Source of the DNA: Siminovitchia acidinfaciens
GTDB taxonomy: Bacteria; Bacillota; Bacilli; Bacillales; Bacillaceae_C
Direction of reading: 5' to 3'
Length of the DNA stretch: 64,000 nt
Assembly (NCBI RefSeq): GCF_003605385.1
Contig: NZ_QYTV02000004.1
Coordinates: forward strand, 62,001 to 126,000
Below the pieces are notes generated by a model. The model had not been told where the DNA came from, searched no databases, and saw only the letters and a program-made list of their open reading frames with translations. A program made the position numbers and the translations under genes. This document shows positions 16,765 through 25,534 of this stretch, in pieces; position 1 is the first letter of the stretch, and each line of letters begins with the position of its first letter.

Positions 16765-17898
16765 TTAATTCTCAACCTTCTCCCCCGCATGCCTTAACGG
16801 ATCATACGGTGATAAATCAAGCCCAACTTCTTCACCCAAGGCAAGCCTCGCAGCCACTGCCCCTGCATACGGCCCCATGGTCAATCCCAATGAGCCCAAT
16901 CCATTTGCAACAAAAAGTCCTTCAACAGACTGAATCGCTCCAATGGACGGCAAGTTGTCGGGACAAACCGGCCTGAATCCGACCCGAACCTCTTTCAAAG
17001 TACTGTCTTTAAGACCAGGAGCAACAGCGAGTGCTTCATCCAACACTTCTTTTACCCCGCCCGCTGTCATGCGGTAATCAAACCCTGTCCCTGCTTCTCT
17101 TGTGGCGCCCGCAACTACACGTGAGCCTTCAAAAGGAACTAGATAATGGCCTTCCATAGGATGGATGATCGGCCAATTGGCAGTATCCTCGCCTGACAAA
17201 ACCAAATGGGCGATTTGTCCGCGTTCCGGTTCAATGGCTATATCAATCCCGAGAGGTTCGAAAAGCCTCGACGCCCACGCACCGCCTGCAACCACAACAG
17301 AATCGGCAGCAATAACTTTGTCGCTTGTACGAATCCCCAGCACTCTCCCCTCTGCGACTTGGAGACTTGCCTCTTCAGAATAAAACTGGGCACCATGTTT
17401 TTCAGCTCCCCTTTTCAGAGAATCCCTTAAGGACGCCCCGTCCACACGCGCTGCCCCTGAGACGTAAACAGCTGCGATCCCTTCTTTTAATGGGGGAAAA
17501 TAAGCTTGCGCTTCTTCAGCAGTTACACGGCGGACTTCTCCCACTTCAGGAGTTTCCGCCTTCCTGCTTTTAACCTTTTCTTCAATCTCAGACAATACTT
17601 CATCGTTATCGCTGATAGCGAGCGCTCCCACTAAACTATAGCCCGTGTCCGTTACCCCGTCTTGCTCCAACATGGCAATAAGTTTGGGATAATAGCAGGC
17701 CCCTGCTTTAGCAACAGCATAACGGTCCGGATGATCTTCCTTTTCACGAGAAATCCACGGGCAAACAATCCCTGCCCCTGCGGGCGTTGCTTGACCTTCA
17801 TGTCCCTGGTCCATCACAACAACCTCAGCGCCCTTTTTCGCCAAATGATACGCCGCGCTTGCTCCCACGATTCCTGATCCCACGACAATCACTTTCAT
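16765..17898 (-). CDS. FAD-dependent D-amino acid oxidase/dehydrogenase-like protein
   Basis: This 377-residue flavoprotein of the DAO family has the ADP-binding motif GSGIVGASAAYHLAKKGAEVVVMD at its N-terminus. It also has the closing FAD block RPVCPDNLPSIG...VANGLGSLGLTMGPYAG. Family members oxidatively deaminate D-amino acids, glycine or sarcosine. Residue choice does not fix the substrate; the block RVDGASLRDSL and GAGIVCPW resemble DadA-like dehydrogenases. The ATG at 17898 follows GGAGGAGG with eight-base spacing. Its neighbour is an amino acid permease on the same strand, but a terminator separates them. A CGTGCAATT array lies upstream. Confidence 0.83.
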   Translation of the reverse strand: MKVIVVGSGIVGASAAYHLAKKGAEVVVMDQGHEGQATPAGAGIVCPWISREKEDHPDRYAVAKAGACYYPKLIAMLEQDGVTDTGYSLVGALAISDNDEVLSEIEEKVKSRKAETPEVGEVRRVTAEEAQAYFPPLKEGIAAVYVSGAARVDGASLRDSLKRGAEKHGAQFYSEEASLQVAEGRVLGIRTSDKVIAADSVVVAGGAWASRLFEPLGIDIAIEPERGQIAHLVLSGEDTANWPIIHPMEGHYLVPFEGSRVVAGATREAGTGFDYRMTAGGVKEVLDEALAVAPGLKDSTLKEVRVGFRPVCPDNLPSIGAIQSVEGLFVANGLGSLGLTMGPYAGAVAARLALGEEVGLDLSPYDPLRHAGEKVEN

Positions 17899-18069
17899 AT
17901 GAACACCCTCCTCCTGCATGCAAAACCACTTAGGGTAAATATTACTGTAAAAGTAACATTTTTTAATAAAAATTTACTGTCAATTTAAAAGAGCAGCTAA
18001 TTTTTTGCTAACGGAAAACCCACTTTCGTGGTGTGAAATAAAATGCGATGGCGTGTAACTCTAGGAATG

Positions 18070-18232
18070 CTAGTGCAATTATCTATGCAACCAACAGCTG
18101 AGTTCGTGCAATTGTCCATTAATTTCGTGCAATTCTCAGCTGAATTCGTGCAATTATCCATGATATTCGTGCAATTCTCGTGTAGACTCGTGCAATTACG
18201 GAATGACTAGGGCGAGTTCGTGCAAGTATTAT
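18070..18232 (+). repeat. 20-22-nt tandem array with CGTGCAATT core
   Basis: Six to seven units of 20-22 nt, typically TTCGTGCAATTNTC plus a variable tail, lie upstream of the oxidase gene (minus strand) and of the small plus-strand gene at 18338. The word differs from the AGTAT family but the period is similar. No conserved coding frame is seen. Confidence 0.75.
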
Positions 18233-18337
18233 CCTTAGAATTCCCCTGTAAAAACCCCCCCCAAGATCTACTATGTTTTTCCGATTATATGAATAAATTT
18301 CCACCATATCAAAACAATAGTAATTGGAGGTGTAGTC

Positions 18338-18478
18338 ATGAAACGGGATGATAATGTCAGGAGTAATAAAAGAGTCGTGAGCAGCGTGAACCCGCAAGGC
18401 TTAACCGAGGATGTCGCAAATCAGGCTCCCAAGACACAGCTTGAAGAGCGGGCGAAAAAGTCGAATACGAAGATTTAA
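18338..18478 (+). CDS. Small basic hydrophilic protein, unknown
   Basis: This 46-residue protein has an excellent ribosome binding site (TTGGAGG before ATG 18338) and no membrane segment. It is rich in Lys, Arg, Asn and Gln, with a central NPQGLTEDVANQAPKTQLEE stretch. The composition and size resemble small acid-soluble or forespore proteins of Bacillaceae, but I cannot name a family. It is followed after six bases by a long GC-rich hairpin. I regard it as real because of the start signals, not because of homology. Confidence 0.6.
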   Translation: MKRDDNVRSNKRVVSSVNPQGLTEDVANQAPKTQLEERAKKSNTKI

Positions 18479-18484
18479 AATTTT

Positions 18485-18546
18485 GGGGTCAGACCCCCCC
18501 ACAGCGTTAATTCGTTACTACTTTAACGCGCGGGGGGTCTGACCCC
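18485..18546. terminator. Large GC-rich inverted repeat between convergent genes
   Basis: GGGGTCAGACCCCCC and GGGGGGTCTGACCCC form a perfect 15-bp stem. GCGTTAA/TTAACGC can pair further inside, so nearly the whole 62 nt folds. Each arm is itself palindromic (GGGGTCAGACCCC). It lies between convergent genes, so a bidirectional terminator role is likely. It also looks like a dispersed element, though only one copy is in this window. Confidence 0.7.
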
Positions 18547-18552
18547 GCCCAG

Positions 18553-19320
18553 TCACAATGCAATCTCTTCCTCACTCACGTCCCGCAAAAATTTCTTGGT
18601 CCTCTCTTCCTTCGGGTTCTTGAATATGTCCGCAGCAGTGCCTTCCTCTATAATCACTCCATCGTCCATAAACACCACCCGGTCCGCCACATCTCTGGCA
18701 AATGACATTTCATGGGTCACAACGACCATCGTCATACCTTCCTTCGCCAATTCCTTCATGACCAGGAGCACTTCCCTTACAAGCTCAGGATCCAAAGCGG
18801 AGGTCGGCTCATCATAAAGCATGACCATCGGTTCCATTGAGAGCGCCCTTGCAATCGCAACCCTTTGCTGCTGACCTCCCGACAATTGAGCTGGATAATG
18901 ATCCATTCTATCTGCCAAACCCACTTTTGTGAGCAGGGCGACAGCCTTTTCCCGTGCCTCCTCGCGGCCCATTTTTTTAATGATCATTGGACCTTCCATC
19001 ACGTTCTCAAGAGCTGTTCTGTGAGGGAATAGGTTAAATTGTTGAAAAACAAACCCTGTGTTTTGCCGCAGCTCCCTTATCACTTTTTTCCTGTGTTTAT
19101 TAAGTGGAAGTCCGGCTTCGACTTCCTTATCCCCCAACCTGATAATTCCTCTATCCGGTTCTTCCAAAAATGTGATACAGCGAAGAAGAGTCGATTTCCC
19201 GGAACCGCTCGGCCCCATGATGACAACCACTTCGCTTTTCTCCACAGTGAAACTAATATCTTCTAAAACGACGTTGTCATTGAAACTTTTCTTTATGTTT
19301 TGAAGTTTGATGACCTCCAA
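18553..19320 (-). CDS. Polar amino acid ABC transporter, ATP-binding protein (GlnQ-like)
   Basis: This 255-residue ATPase has Walker [10 protein letters not shown], the signature [15 protein letters not shown] and Walker [15 protein letters not shown], in the arrangement of the PAAT subfamily that energizes uptake of polar amino acids. The likely start is TTG 19320 behind AAGGGGTGAAGG. It is the last gene of a four-gene operon (binding protein, lysine dehydrogenase-like enzyme, permease, ATPase), which argues for import and oxidation of one amino acid. The GC-rich hairpin at 18485-18546 ends the transcript. Confidence 0.93.
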   Translation of the reverse strand: MEVIKLQNIKKSFNDNVVLEDISFTVEKSEVVVIMGPSGSGKSTLLRCITFLEEPDRGIIRLGDKEVEAGLPLNKHRKKVIRELRQNTGFVFQQFNLFPHRTALENVMEGPMIIKKMGREEAREKAVALLTKVGLADRMDHYPAQLSGGQQQRVAIARALSMEPMVMLYDEPTSALDPELVREVLLVMKELAKEGMTMVVVTHEMSFARDVADRVVFMDDGVIIEEGTAADIFKNPKEERTKKFLRDVSEEEIAL

Positions 19321-19335
19321 CCACCTTCACCCCTT

Positions 19336-19992
19336 TCACCTAGCCAGATGCCTCGATGTTCTTTTTTCCATGCGGTCTAAAAGTATTGTAAAGAAGGTGA
19401 TCACAATCCAGTATAGAACCGCAGCCAATAAATAAATGGTCAAAGGCTCAAACGTTTTGGCTATGATCAGCGTGGACATTTGCAGCAATTCGGTAACTGT
19501 AATTACGGAAACGAGGGATGTATCTTTTATTAAAATAATATAGGTGTTGGATAGCGTAGGTATGGCAATTCGGATACTCTGCGGGAGAATAACACGCCTC
19601 ATCGCCTGTCCGTACGTCATCCCCATGGAAACGGCCGCTTCCATCTGTCCTTTATCCACCGCTAAAATCGAGGCCCTGAATGATTCCGACAAGTATGACC
19701 CCGCATTTAAACTGAGGGCCAAAATGCCGGAAGGAATCGGCTCCAATTCTATTCCGATTTGAGGGAGCCCATAGTATATAACGAAAATTTGCACCAGCAA
19801 CGGCGTGCCTCGAAACATCGATACGTAAACGGTAGCTATCATTCTCAAAATCTTGATTTTTGATATTCTCGCTAATGCGGTAAAAAAGCCAAGTACCAAA
19901 GCGATGATAATCGAAACAACAGCCAGCCCTATTGTCATTAATGTGGCATTTAAAAGGACGGGAAGAGCCTCTGGTATTAATGAAAGATTCAT
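19336..19992 (-). CDS. Polar amino acid ABC transporter, permease
   Basis: This 218-residue membrane protein has five predicted helices. Its EAA loop (near SMGMTYGQAMRRVILPQSIRIA) matches HisM/GlnP-type permeases that contact the ATPase. Only one permease gene is present, so it probably forms a homodimer. It lies between the lysine dehydrogenase-like gene and the ATPase gene on the same strand with short gaps. Confidence 0.92.
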   Translation of the reverse strand: MNLSLIPEALPVLLNATLMTIGLAVVSIIIALVLGFFTALARISKIKILRMIATVYVSMFRGTPLLVQIFVIYYGLPQIGIELEPIPSGILALSLNAGSYLSESFRASILAVDKGQMEAAVSMGMTYGQAMRRVILPQSIRIAIPTLSNTYIILIKDTSLVSVITVTELLQMSTLIIAKTFEPLTIYLLAAVLYWIVITFFTILLDRMEKRTSRHLAR

Positions 19993-20016
19993 GTTCTCAC
20001 TTCCCCTCTTAAGTGA

Positions 20017-21171
20017 CTATGATAAAACCCGCTCAAATTGATTGATCTCAATTCCCTTTCCCCTTAGCTCACTTACGAAGTCATCAAACCGGCTGCCGAT
20101 AATCACATTTTCCACAGGAACGACCCCTGTTTCCGTCACCCGACCTTCCAAAATCCAGTTGGTCATCAGCATGGCAGGGATGGCCGTAGTTTTTGCCATG
20201 GAAGTGATTCCTCGATCATGGTCATAGAAATCGAGCATTTCCCAAGCATATACTGTGTCTTTTCCATTTTTTTTGCCGCTCACAGTCACCCTGACAACAG
20301 TGATATCCTCAATCGACTTTCCGCGTAATTGCGGCTCCAATATTTTTTCCGTATACTTTTTTGCCCGAACCTTTACACCATCCACTTCAACTTCTTTGTC
20401 ATCTAAAAAACCCAGTTCAGCAAGAACAGCCATCTTGTCCCAATGCCCCGTATAGCGCACCGTTTTTTCATAGATTTTCTTCACTTTGTCTTTTAATGTA
20501 TAAGCTGTACTGTGGGCATCCGTCACAACAGCTTCACATTCTCCCACCGGTTCAGGAAAAGTCATTTTTTCCATGCCGGACAACGGCGGCAAATGGACCA
20601 GTTCTCCGTTTTCGGCTGCCAGCGCCGGTCTCGTATATAGTCCCAACACGCTTTCCAGCCGGAATACAATCTGATATCCCAGCGGCGGCTGCGGGTCCTT
20701 CGGAATACCGCCGCAAATCATGATGGCTTCATCCGCTTCATCCAGCAGTTCAATGCCTTGGGCGGCTAAAAAGTTTATGATCCCCGGTGCAACACCGCAT
20801 CCGGGAACAATTGTGATTCCTGCTTTTTTTGCCTGTTGATCCAGCTTCATTTTCTCCTCAAATTCGGTCCCCACTAAATCTACCAAATGGCATTTGGCAG
20901 CTATTGCAGCCTTGATTGCCGGCATACTCAAGAAATGCGGCAAACAGGCAATGGCTGCGTCCATCCCTTTTATTGCTTCCAAAATATCTTCCGCATTGGC
21001 AAGGTTCATCTGCCGCCCGGTCACTTTTTCATTGTCAGCCAGCTTCAGGCACTTATCGATATTCTCCTGTAATCCATCAACTGCGACCACTTGATTAATA
21101 TGCTTATATGCGGCAATCTCCCTCACAACGGTTATTCCGATCATTCCTGTACCGAGCACTGCAACCTTCAT
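20017..21171 (-). CDS. Saccharopine/lysine dehydrogenase-like oxidoreductase
   Basis: This 384-residue enzyme has an N-terminal Rossmann motif (GTGMIG, 7-12). It then carries GCGVAPGIINFL and CGGIPKDPQPPLGY, a combination seen in the L-lysine dehydrogenase (LysDH) branch of the saccharopine dehydrogenase family. LysDH oxidizes the amino group of lysine with NAD+. The length matches LysDH (about 385 residues). The gene is embedded between the binding protein and the permease of an amino acid ABC transporter, so the transported substrate is probably its substrate. Lysine itself, ornithine or another diamine-type compound are candidates; the sequence alone does not decide. Confidence 0.8.
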   Translation of the reverse strand: MKVAVLGTGMIGITVVREIAAYKHINQVVAVDGLQENIDKCLKLADNEKVTGRQMNLANAEDILEAIKGMDAAIACLPHFLSMPAIKAAIAAKCHLVDLVGTEFEEKMKLDQQAKKAGITIVPGCGVAPGIINFLAAQGIELLDEADEAIMICGGIPKDPQPPLGYQIVFRLESVLGLYTRPALAAENGELVHLPPLSGMEKMTFPEPVGECEAVVTDAHSTAYTLKDKVKKIYEKTVRYTGHWDKMAVLAELGFLDDKEVEVDGVKVRAKKYTEKILEPQLRGKSIEDITVVRVTVSGKKNGKDTVYAWEMLDFYDHDRGITSMAKTTAIPAMLMTNWILEGRVTETGVVPVENVIIGSRFDDFVSELRGKGIEINQFERVLS

Positions 21172-21196
21172 AATTGGAGTCCCCCCTCGGAGTTGA

Positions 21197-22030
21197 CTAT
21201 TTTATGACTGGATCTGAGTCAAACCACCTTCTGTAAATTTCCTCATATGTCCCATCTTCTATCATGGCCGCCAGCTCCTCATTCAACTTTTCAACAAGGT
21301 CCGTACTTCCCTTCTTCACGGCCATGCCAATTTCATCTTCGCTTAAAATATCACTTGTAACTTTTACAGGAAGTTCCTCTTCCTTGATGTTGTGGCTCAT
21401 TAATAATTGGTCATTGATAATGACATCCAATCTTCCATTGATTAAATCCTGAAGATACTCATTTATGCTTTTATATAATTTAACATTTGCCCCATCTACG
21501 CTTTCAGCCAGGTCCGCAAACGTTGTCCCTGCACCCGCGCCGACTTTCTTACCTTTAATATCTTCCAGCTTAGCAATGCCATCGGTGTCCTCGCGTGTAA
21601 TCAAGACAGCCCCCGTGACGACATATGGATCTGTAAAATCAACACTCTGCTTTCTCTCTTCAGTTATGCTCATTTGTGCAATAATGACATCGAACTTATC
21701 TGACTTGAGCCCGCCGATCAGACTTTCCCAAGACGTGGCGACAAACTTTGTTTTAACACCCATCCGTTTTGCCAATTCATTGGATATGTCAACATCAAAT
21801 CCGTCGTAGTCACTTTTGTCGCCCATAAAGTTAAACGGCCTGTACGTCCCTTCGAATCCAACCCGCAGAACTCCGGAATCTTCAATCTTAGCAAGCGATC
21901 CATCCCCTGAATCCGTCTCCGCCGGCTCTTTCGCGGTGTCCCCACTGTTTCCGCCTGTCTCTTTGCTCCCGCAGGCTGCCAGTAATAACAGGAAAAGAAA
22001 GGTCAATGCCAGAAAAGAAAAACGTTTCAT
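21197..22030 (-). CDS. Amino acid ABC transporter substrate-binding lipoprotein
   Basis: This 277-residue protein has a lipoprotein signal peptide ending LLLLAACGSKE, a Gly/Ser/Asp-rich linker, and a family 3 periplasmic binding fold. Anchors are GVLRVGFEGTYRPFNFMG, YDGFDVDISNELAKRMG and the motif FDVIIAQMSITEERKQSVDFTDPY. It captures the amino acid outside the cell for the permease and ATPase encoded downstream. It is the first gene of the operon, divergent from a GntR regulator, with a probable operator between them. Confidence 0.93.
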   Translation of the reverse strand: MKRFSFLALTFLFLLLLAACGSKETGGNSGDTAKEPAETDSGDGSLAKIEDSGVLRVGFEGTYRPFNFMGDKSDYDGFDVDISNELAKRMGVKTKFVATSWESLIGGLKSDKFDVIIAQMSITEERKQSVDFTDPYVVTGAVLITREDTDGIAKLEDIKGKKVGAGAGTTFADLAESVDGANVKLYKSINEYLQDLINGRLDVIINDQLLMSHNIKEEELPVKVTSDILSEDEIGMAVKKGSTDLVEKLNEELAAMIEDGTYEEIYRRWFDSDPVIK

Positions 22031-22225
22031 CTTTTTTACCCCCTCATTTTTTTGAATTTCCCTTACATTTGGCGCAGGTGATGTATTGCCTGCTTCGGTC
22101 TTTTAGTGATACTTGCATGACCTGGATCTAACATGGTCAACATTTTTGTTAACGCTTACAAATGGGTCAACACTACATAATTTATTTTTTATCATCCTCC
22201 TAATTTCCTCTTAATTGTTGAACGA

Positions 22226-22240
22226 AATTGTAGTACAATT
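22226..22240. promoter_or_regulatory. GntR/FadR-type operator
   Basis: AATTGTA-G-TACAATT is a perfect palindrome with 7-bp arms. It contains TTGTAGTACAA, an exact fit to the FadR-subfamily consensus TNGTNNNACNA. It lies midway between the divergent GntR gene and the ABC/dehydrogenase operon. Confidence 0.7.
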
Positions 22241-22414
22241 ATACGTAGTTTAACCCTGAATATTGTAAATTGTCAATAAACTATACAAATTTATCTTTTT
22301 AAAATGCACGATGCTGCAAAATAAAGAAAAAATACAGCTATGACATACGCTAATAGAACGCTGTTCAGTTTCAGCCACTCAGAAATAGCTTTTAGCAAAA
22401 GGGGGCGAATGCAA

Positions 22415-23113
22415 ATGAAAGAAAAAAAGTCTCTTAAACAATCCGTGTACACGACCTTAAAAGACGCCATTCTTGCCAGAAAGCTTCCCCCTGGCAAACA
22501 AATAATAGAAAGCGCAATATCCAAGAGTTTGAATATAAGCCGCACGCCAATCAGGAGTGCCATCGACATGCTGGCCGCTGACGGTTTAGTCGAGATCATC
22601 CCCAATAAAGGGGCATTTGTCATCAATCCATCAATCAACGAAGTGGTCCAAGCTTTCCATTTGAGAGGAAAGTTGGAAATCTTAGCGACCGAAATGGCGC
22701 TGGAATCCATAGAGGAAAGAGACTTTGTTAATATGAGAGAAATTGTAGCGGTAGAAACAGAAGCCTTATACAGTAAAAATTTAACGACATATGTAAAGGC
22801 AAATGAGGAGTTCCACGTGGCTATTACCCAAAAATGCGGCAACAAGTTTTTAAATGAATTTATTGAAAAAATGATCAAACAAACTTCGATATACCTTATC
22901 CTTTTCGACATCTTTTTTGAAGAAAACTCTCCACAGCCATATGGATACAAGGAACATCTTGAAATCATTGAGATACTTAGAAAAAAAGACCGCAAGGCGC
23001 TAAGGGAAAGCTTGACGAAGCACTTTGACCATGCGATTACCAGCTTGGATGTGCGAACGGATTATGAGGAATTGGGGGAGATTTTTAAAGTCGGGCCACA
23101 TGCGGGCTTGTAA
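22415..23113 (+). CDS. GntR family regulator, FCD domain (FadR subfamily)
   Basis: This protein of about 232 residues has an N-terminal winged HTH (LKQSVYTTLKDAILARKL...ISKSLNISRTPIRSAIDMLAADGLV) and an all-helical FCD ligand domain with metal-type histidines (NEEFHVAI, KEHLEIIE). Such repressors respond to carboxylates or amino acids. It is divergent from the ABC/lysine dehydrogenase-like operon with the matching operator at 22226-22240, so it probably controls it. The ATG at 22415 is nine bases from GGGGG; ATG 22409 is the alternative. A 10-bp hairpin overlaps the stop codon (23097-23128). Confidence 0.88.
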   Translation: MKEKKSLKQSVYTTLKDAILARKLPPGKQIIESAISKSLNISRTPIRSAIDMLAADGLVEIIPNKGAFVINPSINEVVQAFHLRGKLEILATEMALESIEERDFVNMREIVAVETEALYSKNLTTYVKANEEFHVAITQKCGNKFLNEFIEKMIKQTSIYLILFDIFFEENSPQPYGYKEHLEIIEILRKKDRKALRESLTKHFDHAITSLDVRTDYEELGEIFKVGPHAGL

Positions 23114-23128
23114 ACTATCCCGCATGTG
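23097..23128 (+). terminator. Hairpin overlapping the GntR stop codon
   Basis: CACATGCGGG and CCCGCATGTG form a perfect 10-bp stem around 12 nt that include the stop codon. There is no T run, so termination is uncertain; it may protect the 3' end. Confidence 0.4.
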
Positions 23129-23302
23129 CCCGAAAACATCTGGGACAAACAGAAGCACAGTCCTTCCGATTTGGATCATATTTCTGCATTTTTGGACTAT
23201 ATCACTTCCACCCCTGATTTTATTTCAGCATTCGTGAAGAAAAGTGGTAGCACAACGCCGCCCCTTTCTTTCCAATCAAGCTGAGCCCGTCCTCAATAGT
23301 CT

Positions 23303-23959
23303 TTACTTGTTTTGTCCGTTCACGTCCAATCGCTTCTGCGCTTTCCCCAATAAAAAGTCCACCAATACAGCCAGGATGGCAGCCAATCCTGCACCGCCGT
23401 ATATCTTATAGGAATCACGCAAGTTTATACCTGAGACGATCTCTCTTCCTAATCCTTCACCGCCGATAAATGGTGCAAGGGTGGCCACTCCAATGGCTAT
23501 GACCAATGCAATCCGCAATCCCGCCAATACAAAGGGCAAAGACAATGGAAACTTCACCTTTAACAATAGCTGGAATCGTGTCATTCCCATTCCACGTCCT
23601 GCCTCCACCGCACTTTTGTCCACTTCCTTCAATCCTACATAGGTGTTCCGAATAATCGGAAGCAGTGAATACAAGAACAAACCAATCACAATAGTCTTAA
23701 ATCCAAGGCCAAAAACAAGCATTAATACGGCTAAAAGGGCCAGACTGGGAATTACTTGAATGACATTGGCAAGTGCCAGGATGATGGATTCCATCCTTTT
23801 GCTTTTCGTACATAAGATTCCCAACGGAATGCCAACAATTAATGCCAGCAGGACTCCAAGGGCAACCATTAAAATATGCTGGAATGCCATTTCAAACAGA
23901 CGCATCCAACTTTTAGATAAGTATGCTGTAAACCCCAGGTATGTGTACACTATCCCCAC
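23303..23959 (-). CDS. OpuC-type quaternary amine ABC transporter, permease (OpuCD-like)
   Basis: This 218-residue membrane protein has the binding-protein-dependent permease pattern with the EAA-like loop AGRGMGMTRFQLLLKVKFPLSLP. Its order in the operon (ATPase, permease, binding protein, permease) is that of opuCABCD, the glycine betaine/carnitine/choline uptake system. The GTG start at 23959 directly follows the stop of the binding-protein gene. It is the last gene of the long minus-strand run that starts at the CaiD-like gene. The context points to carnitine or a related betaine as substrate. Confidence 0.88.
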   Translation of the reverse strand: MGIVYTYLGFTAYLSKSWMRLFEMAFQHILMVALGVLLALIVGIPLGILCTKSKRMESIILALANVIQVIPSLALLAVLMLVFGLGFKTIVIGLFLYSLLPIIRNTYVGLKEVDKSAVEAGRGMGMTRFQLLLKVKFPLSLPFVLAGLRIALVIAIGVATLAPFIGGEGLGREIVSGINLRDSYKIYGGAGLAAILAVLVDFLLGKAQKRLDVNGQNK

Positions 23960-24865
23960 CTACTTCAGTAAACCCTGGCTTTTTAAATAGTCAATTGCCA
24001 CGTCCTCAATTTCTTCTCCGTCAATATCCACTCGACCATTCAGCTCTCCAATGGTTGCCTCATCAATCGAACCGATCAACGGAGCAAGCGCCTCTTCAAT
24101 TTCCGGATGTTCATCCAATATTTCCTGTCTCGCCGCAATCACAGCATCATATGGAGGGAAAAACTTTTTATCATCCTCCAACATTACGAGATCATAGGCG
24201 ACAATACGCGGGTCAGTGGAATAAGCCAGAACGATATCAACTTCCTCATTTTTCACTGCATCGTAAACCAGGCCGATTTCCATTGGATTCGTCTTTCCGA
24301 ACTCAAACCCATACACTTTAGTAAAAGCCGGATAGCCATCATTTTCACGTTCAAGCCAAGCTGTATCAAATCCGGCATTAAAATCATCCGCGATTTTTTC
24401 TAGATCAGATACTTTTTTGAGATTATACTTGTCCGCGATATCTTTTCGGACGGTAAACGCATACGTGTTTTGATATCCATGTCCATCAAGAAATTTGAAA
24501 TTAAAGTCATCACCAGCGAAAAAATCTTTCGCCTGCTGTAATGTAGCTTCCCGATCCTTTGGGTTTTCAATTTCAGTAAATGATGAAATAGATGTACCTG
24601 TAAACTGAGTAGCTATGTCAACATCACCTTTTTTCATTGCCTCAAGAATAATAGGGCTCGTTGCCAAATCAGGCTTCAGTTCGACTTTCAGATCAGTGGA
24701 ATCCTCAATTAATGCTTTATACATATGCGACAAAATTTTCGTTTCCGTGTACGTCAATGAACCTATAGTAATCTTGCCTCCGCCCCCTCCGCTGGCTCCC
24801 CCGGAACAAGCCGATAGCGGCACAATAAATAGTATTAGTAAAATTGCCAATATTCGTTTCATCAT
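23960..24865 (-). CDS. OpuC-type substrate-binding lipoprotein (OpuCC/OsmoF-like)
   Basis: This 301-residue lipoprotein has a signal peptide ending PLSACSGG, a Gly-rich linker and an OpuAC/ProX-type binding fold (KITIGSLTYTETKILSHMY, DIATQFTGTS, YAFTVRKDIADKYNLK). It binds a trimethylammonium compound outside the cell. Its start overlaps the preceding permease stop (ATGA) and GGAGGGG lies just upstream. Aromatic-cage residues cannot be assigned from sequence alone. Confidence 0.9.
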   Translation of the reverse strand: MMKRILAILLILFIVPLSACSGGASGGGGGKITIGSLTYTETKILSHMYKALIEDSTDLKVELKPDLATSPIILEAMKKGDVDIATQFTGTSISSFTEIENPKDREATLQQAKDFFAGDDFNFKFLDGHGYQNTYAFTVRKDIADKYNLKKVSDLEKIADDFNAGFDTAWLERENDGYPAFTKVYGFEFGKTNPMEIGLVYDAVKNEEVDIVLAYSTDPRIVAYDLVMLEDDKKFFPPYDAVIAARQEILDEHPEIEEALAPLIGSIDEATIGELNGRVDIDGEEIEDVAIDYLKSQGLLK

Positions 24866-25533
24866 TTCCCCTCCAAATGTGGTAGATGTTGTTCAGACCT
24901 GTCTCTTTTTAATAAAGCTTTCTCCAAGCCCCCAAACAAAAAGTCGACTACCAAGGCCAGCGCCATCGACAAGATGGCAGCGGCTAAAATGAGAGGCTTG
25001 TTATTCACACCCATCCCGCCGATAATCAACTGTCCTAATCCGCCTGCTCCTATTAATGCCGCCAGCGTTGCCCAGTTGATAATATAGACGGTTGTTAACC
25101 TGATGCCCGACATGATGTACGGCAATGCCAACGGGAATTCAATTTGAACCAATCTTTGCAGAGAACTGTACCCCATTCCCTTCGCTGCCTCGATAATCCC
25201 TGGCTCGATAGATTCAAATGCAGCGTATGTGTTGCGCAGAATGGGAAGCAAAGAGTATAAAAACAGCGCTACTATAGCAGGCTTCATTCCGATCCCTATG
25301 AGTGGAATAAAGATAGCCAGCATCGCTAAACTGGGGATCGTTTGGAAAACGTTGGTTATTGTAAAAACGGTGGAGCGGATCCATTGATAAGTTGTTTTTG
25401 TTATAAAAATTCCCAGCGGAATAGCAACCAAACACCCTAGTAAAACAGACACACCCGAGATATATAAATGCCGCAGCAATGCTTCCGTAATGTCAGATGA
25501 GCGTTCGACAAATATATAAATATATTCCCACAT
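24862..25533 (-). CDS. OpuC-type ABC transporter, permease (OpuCB-like)
   Basis: This 223-residue permease has six hydrophobic segments and the EAA-type loop EAAKGMGYSSLQRLVQIEFPLALP. It is a sister of the permease at 23303, and the two probably form a heterodimer. ATG 25533 follows GGGGGG and the upstream ATPase gene ends two bases earlier, so translation is coupled. Confidence 0.88.
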   Translation of the reverse strand: MWEYIYIFVERSSDITEALLRHLYISGVSVLLGCLVAIPLGIFITKTTYQWIRSTVFTITNVFQTIPSLAMLAIFIPLIGIGMKPAIVALFLYSLLPILRNTYAAFESIEPGIIEAAKGMGYSSLQRLVQIEFPLALPYIMSGIRLTTVYIINWATLAALIGAGGLGQLIIGGMGVNNKPLILAAAILSMALALVVDFLFGGLEKALLKRDRSEQHLPHLEGK

Positions 25534-25534
25534 G

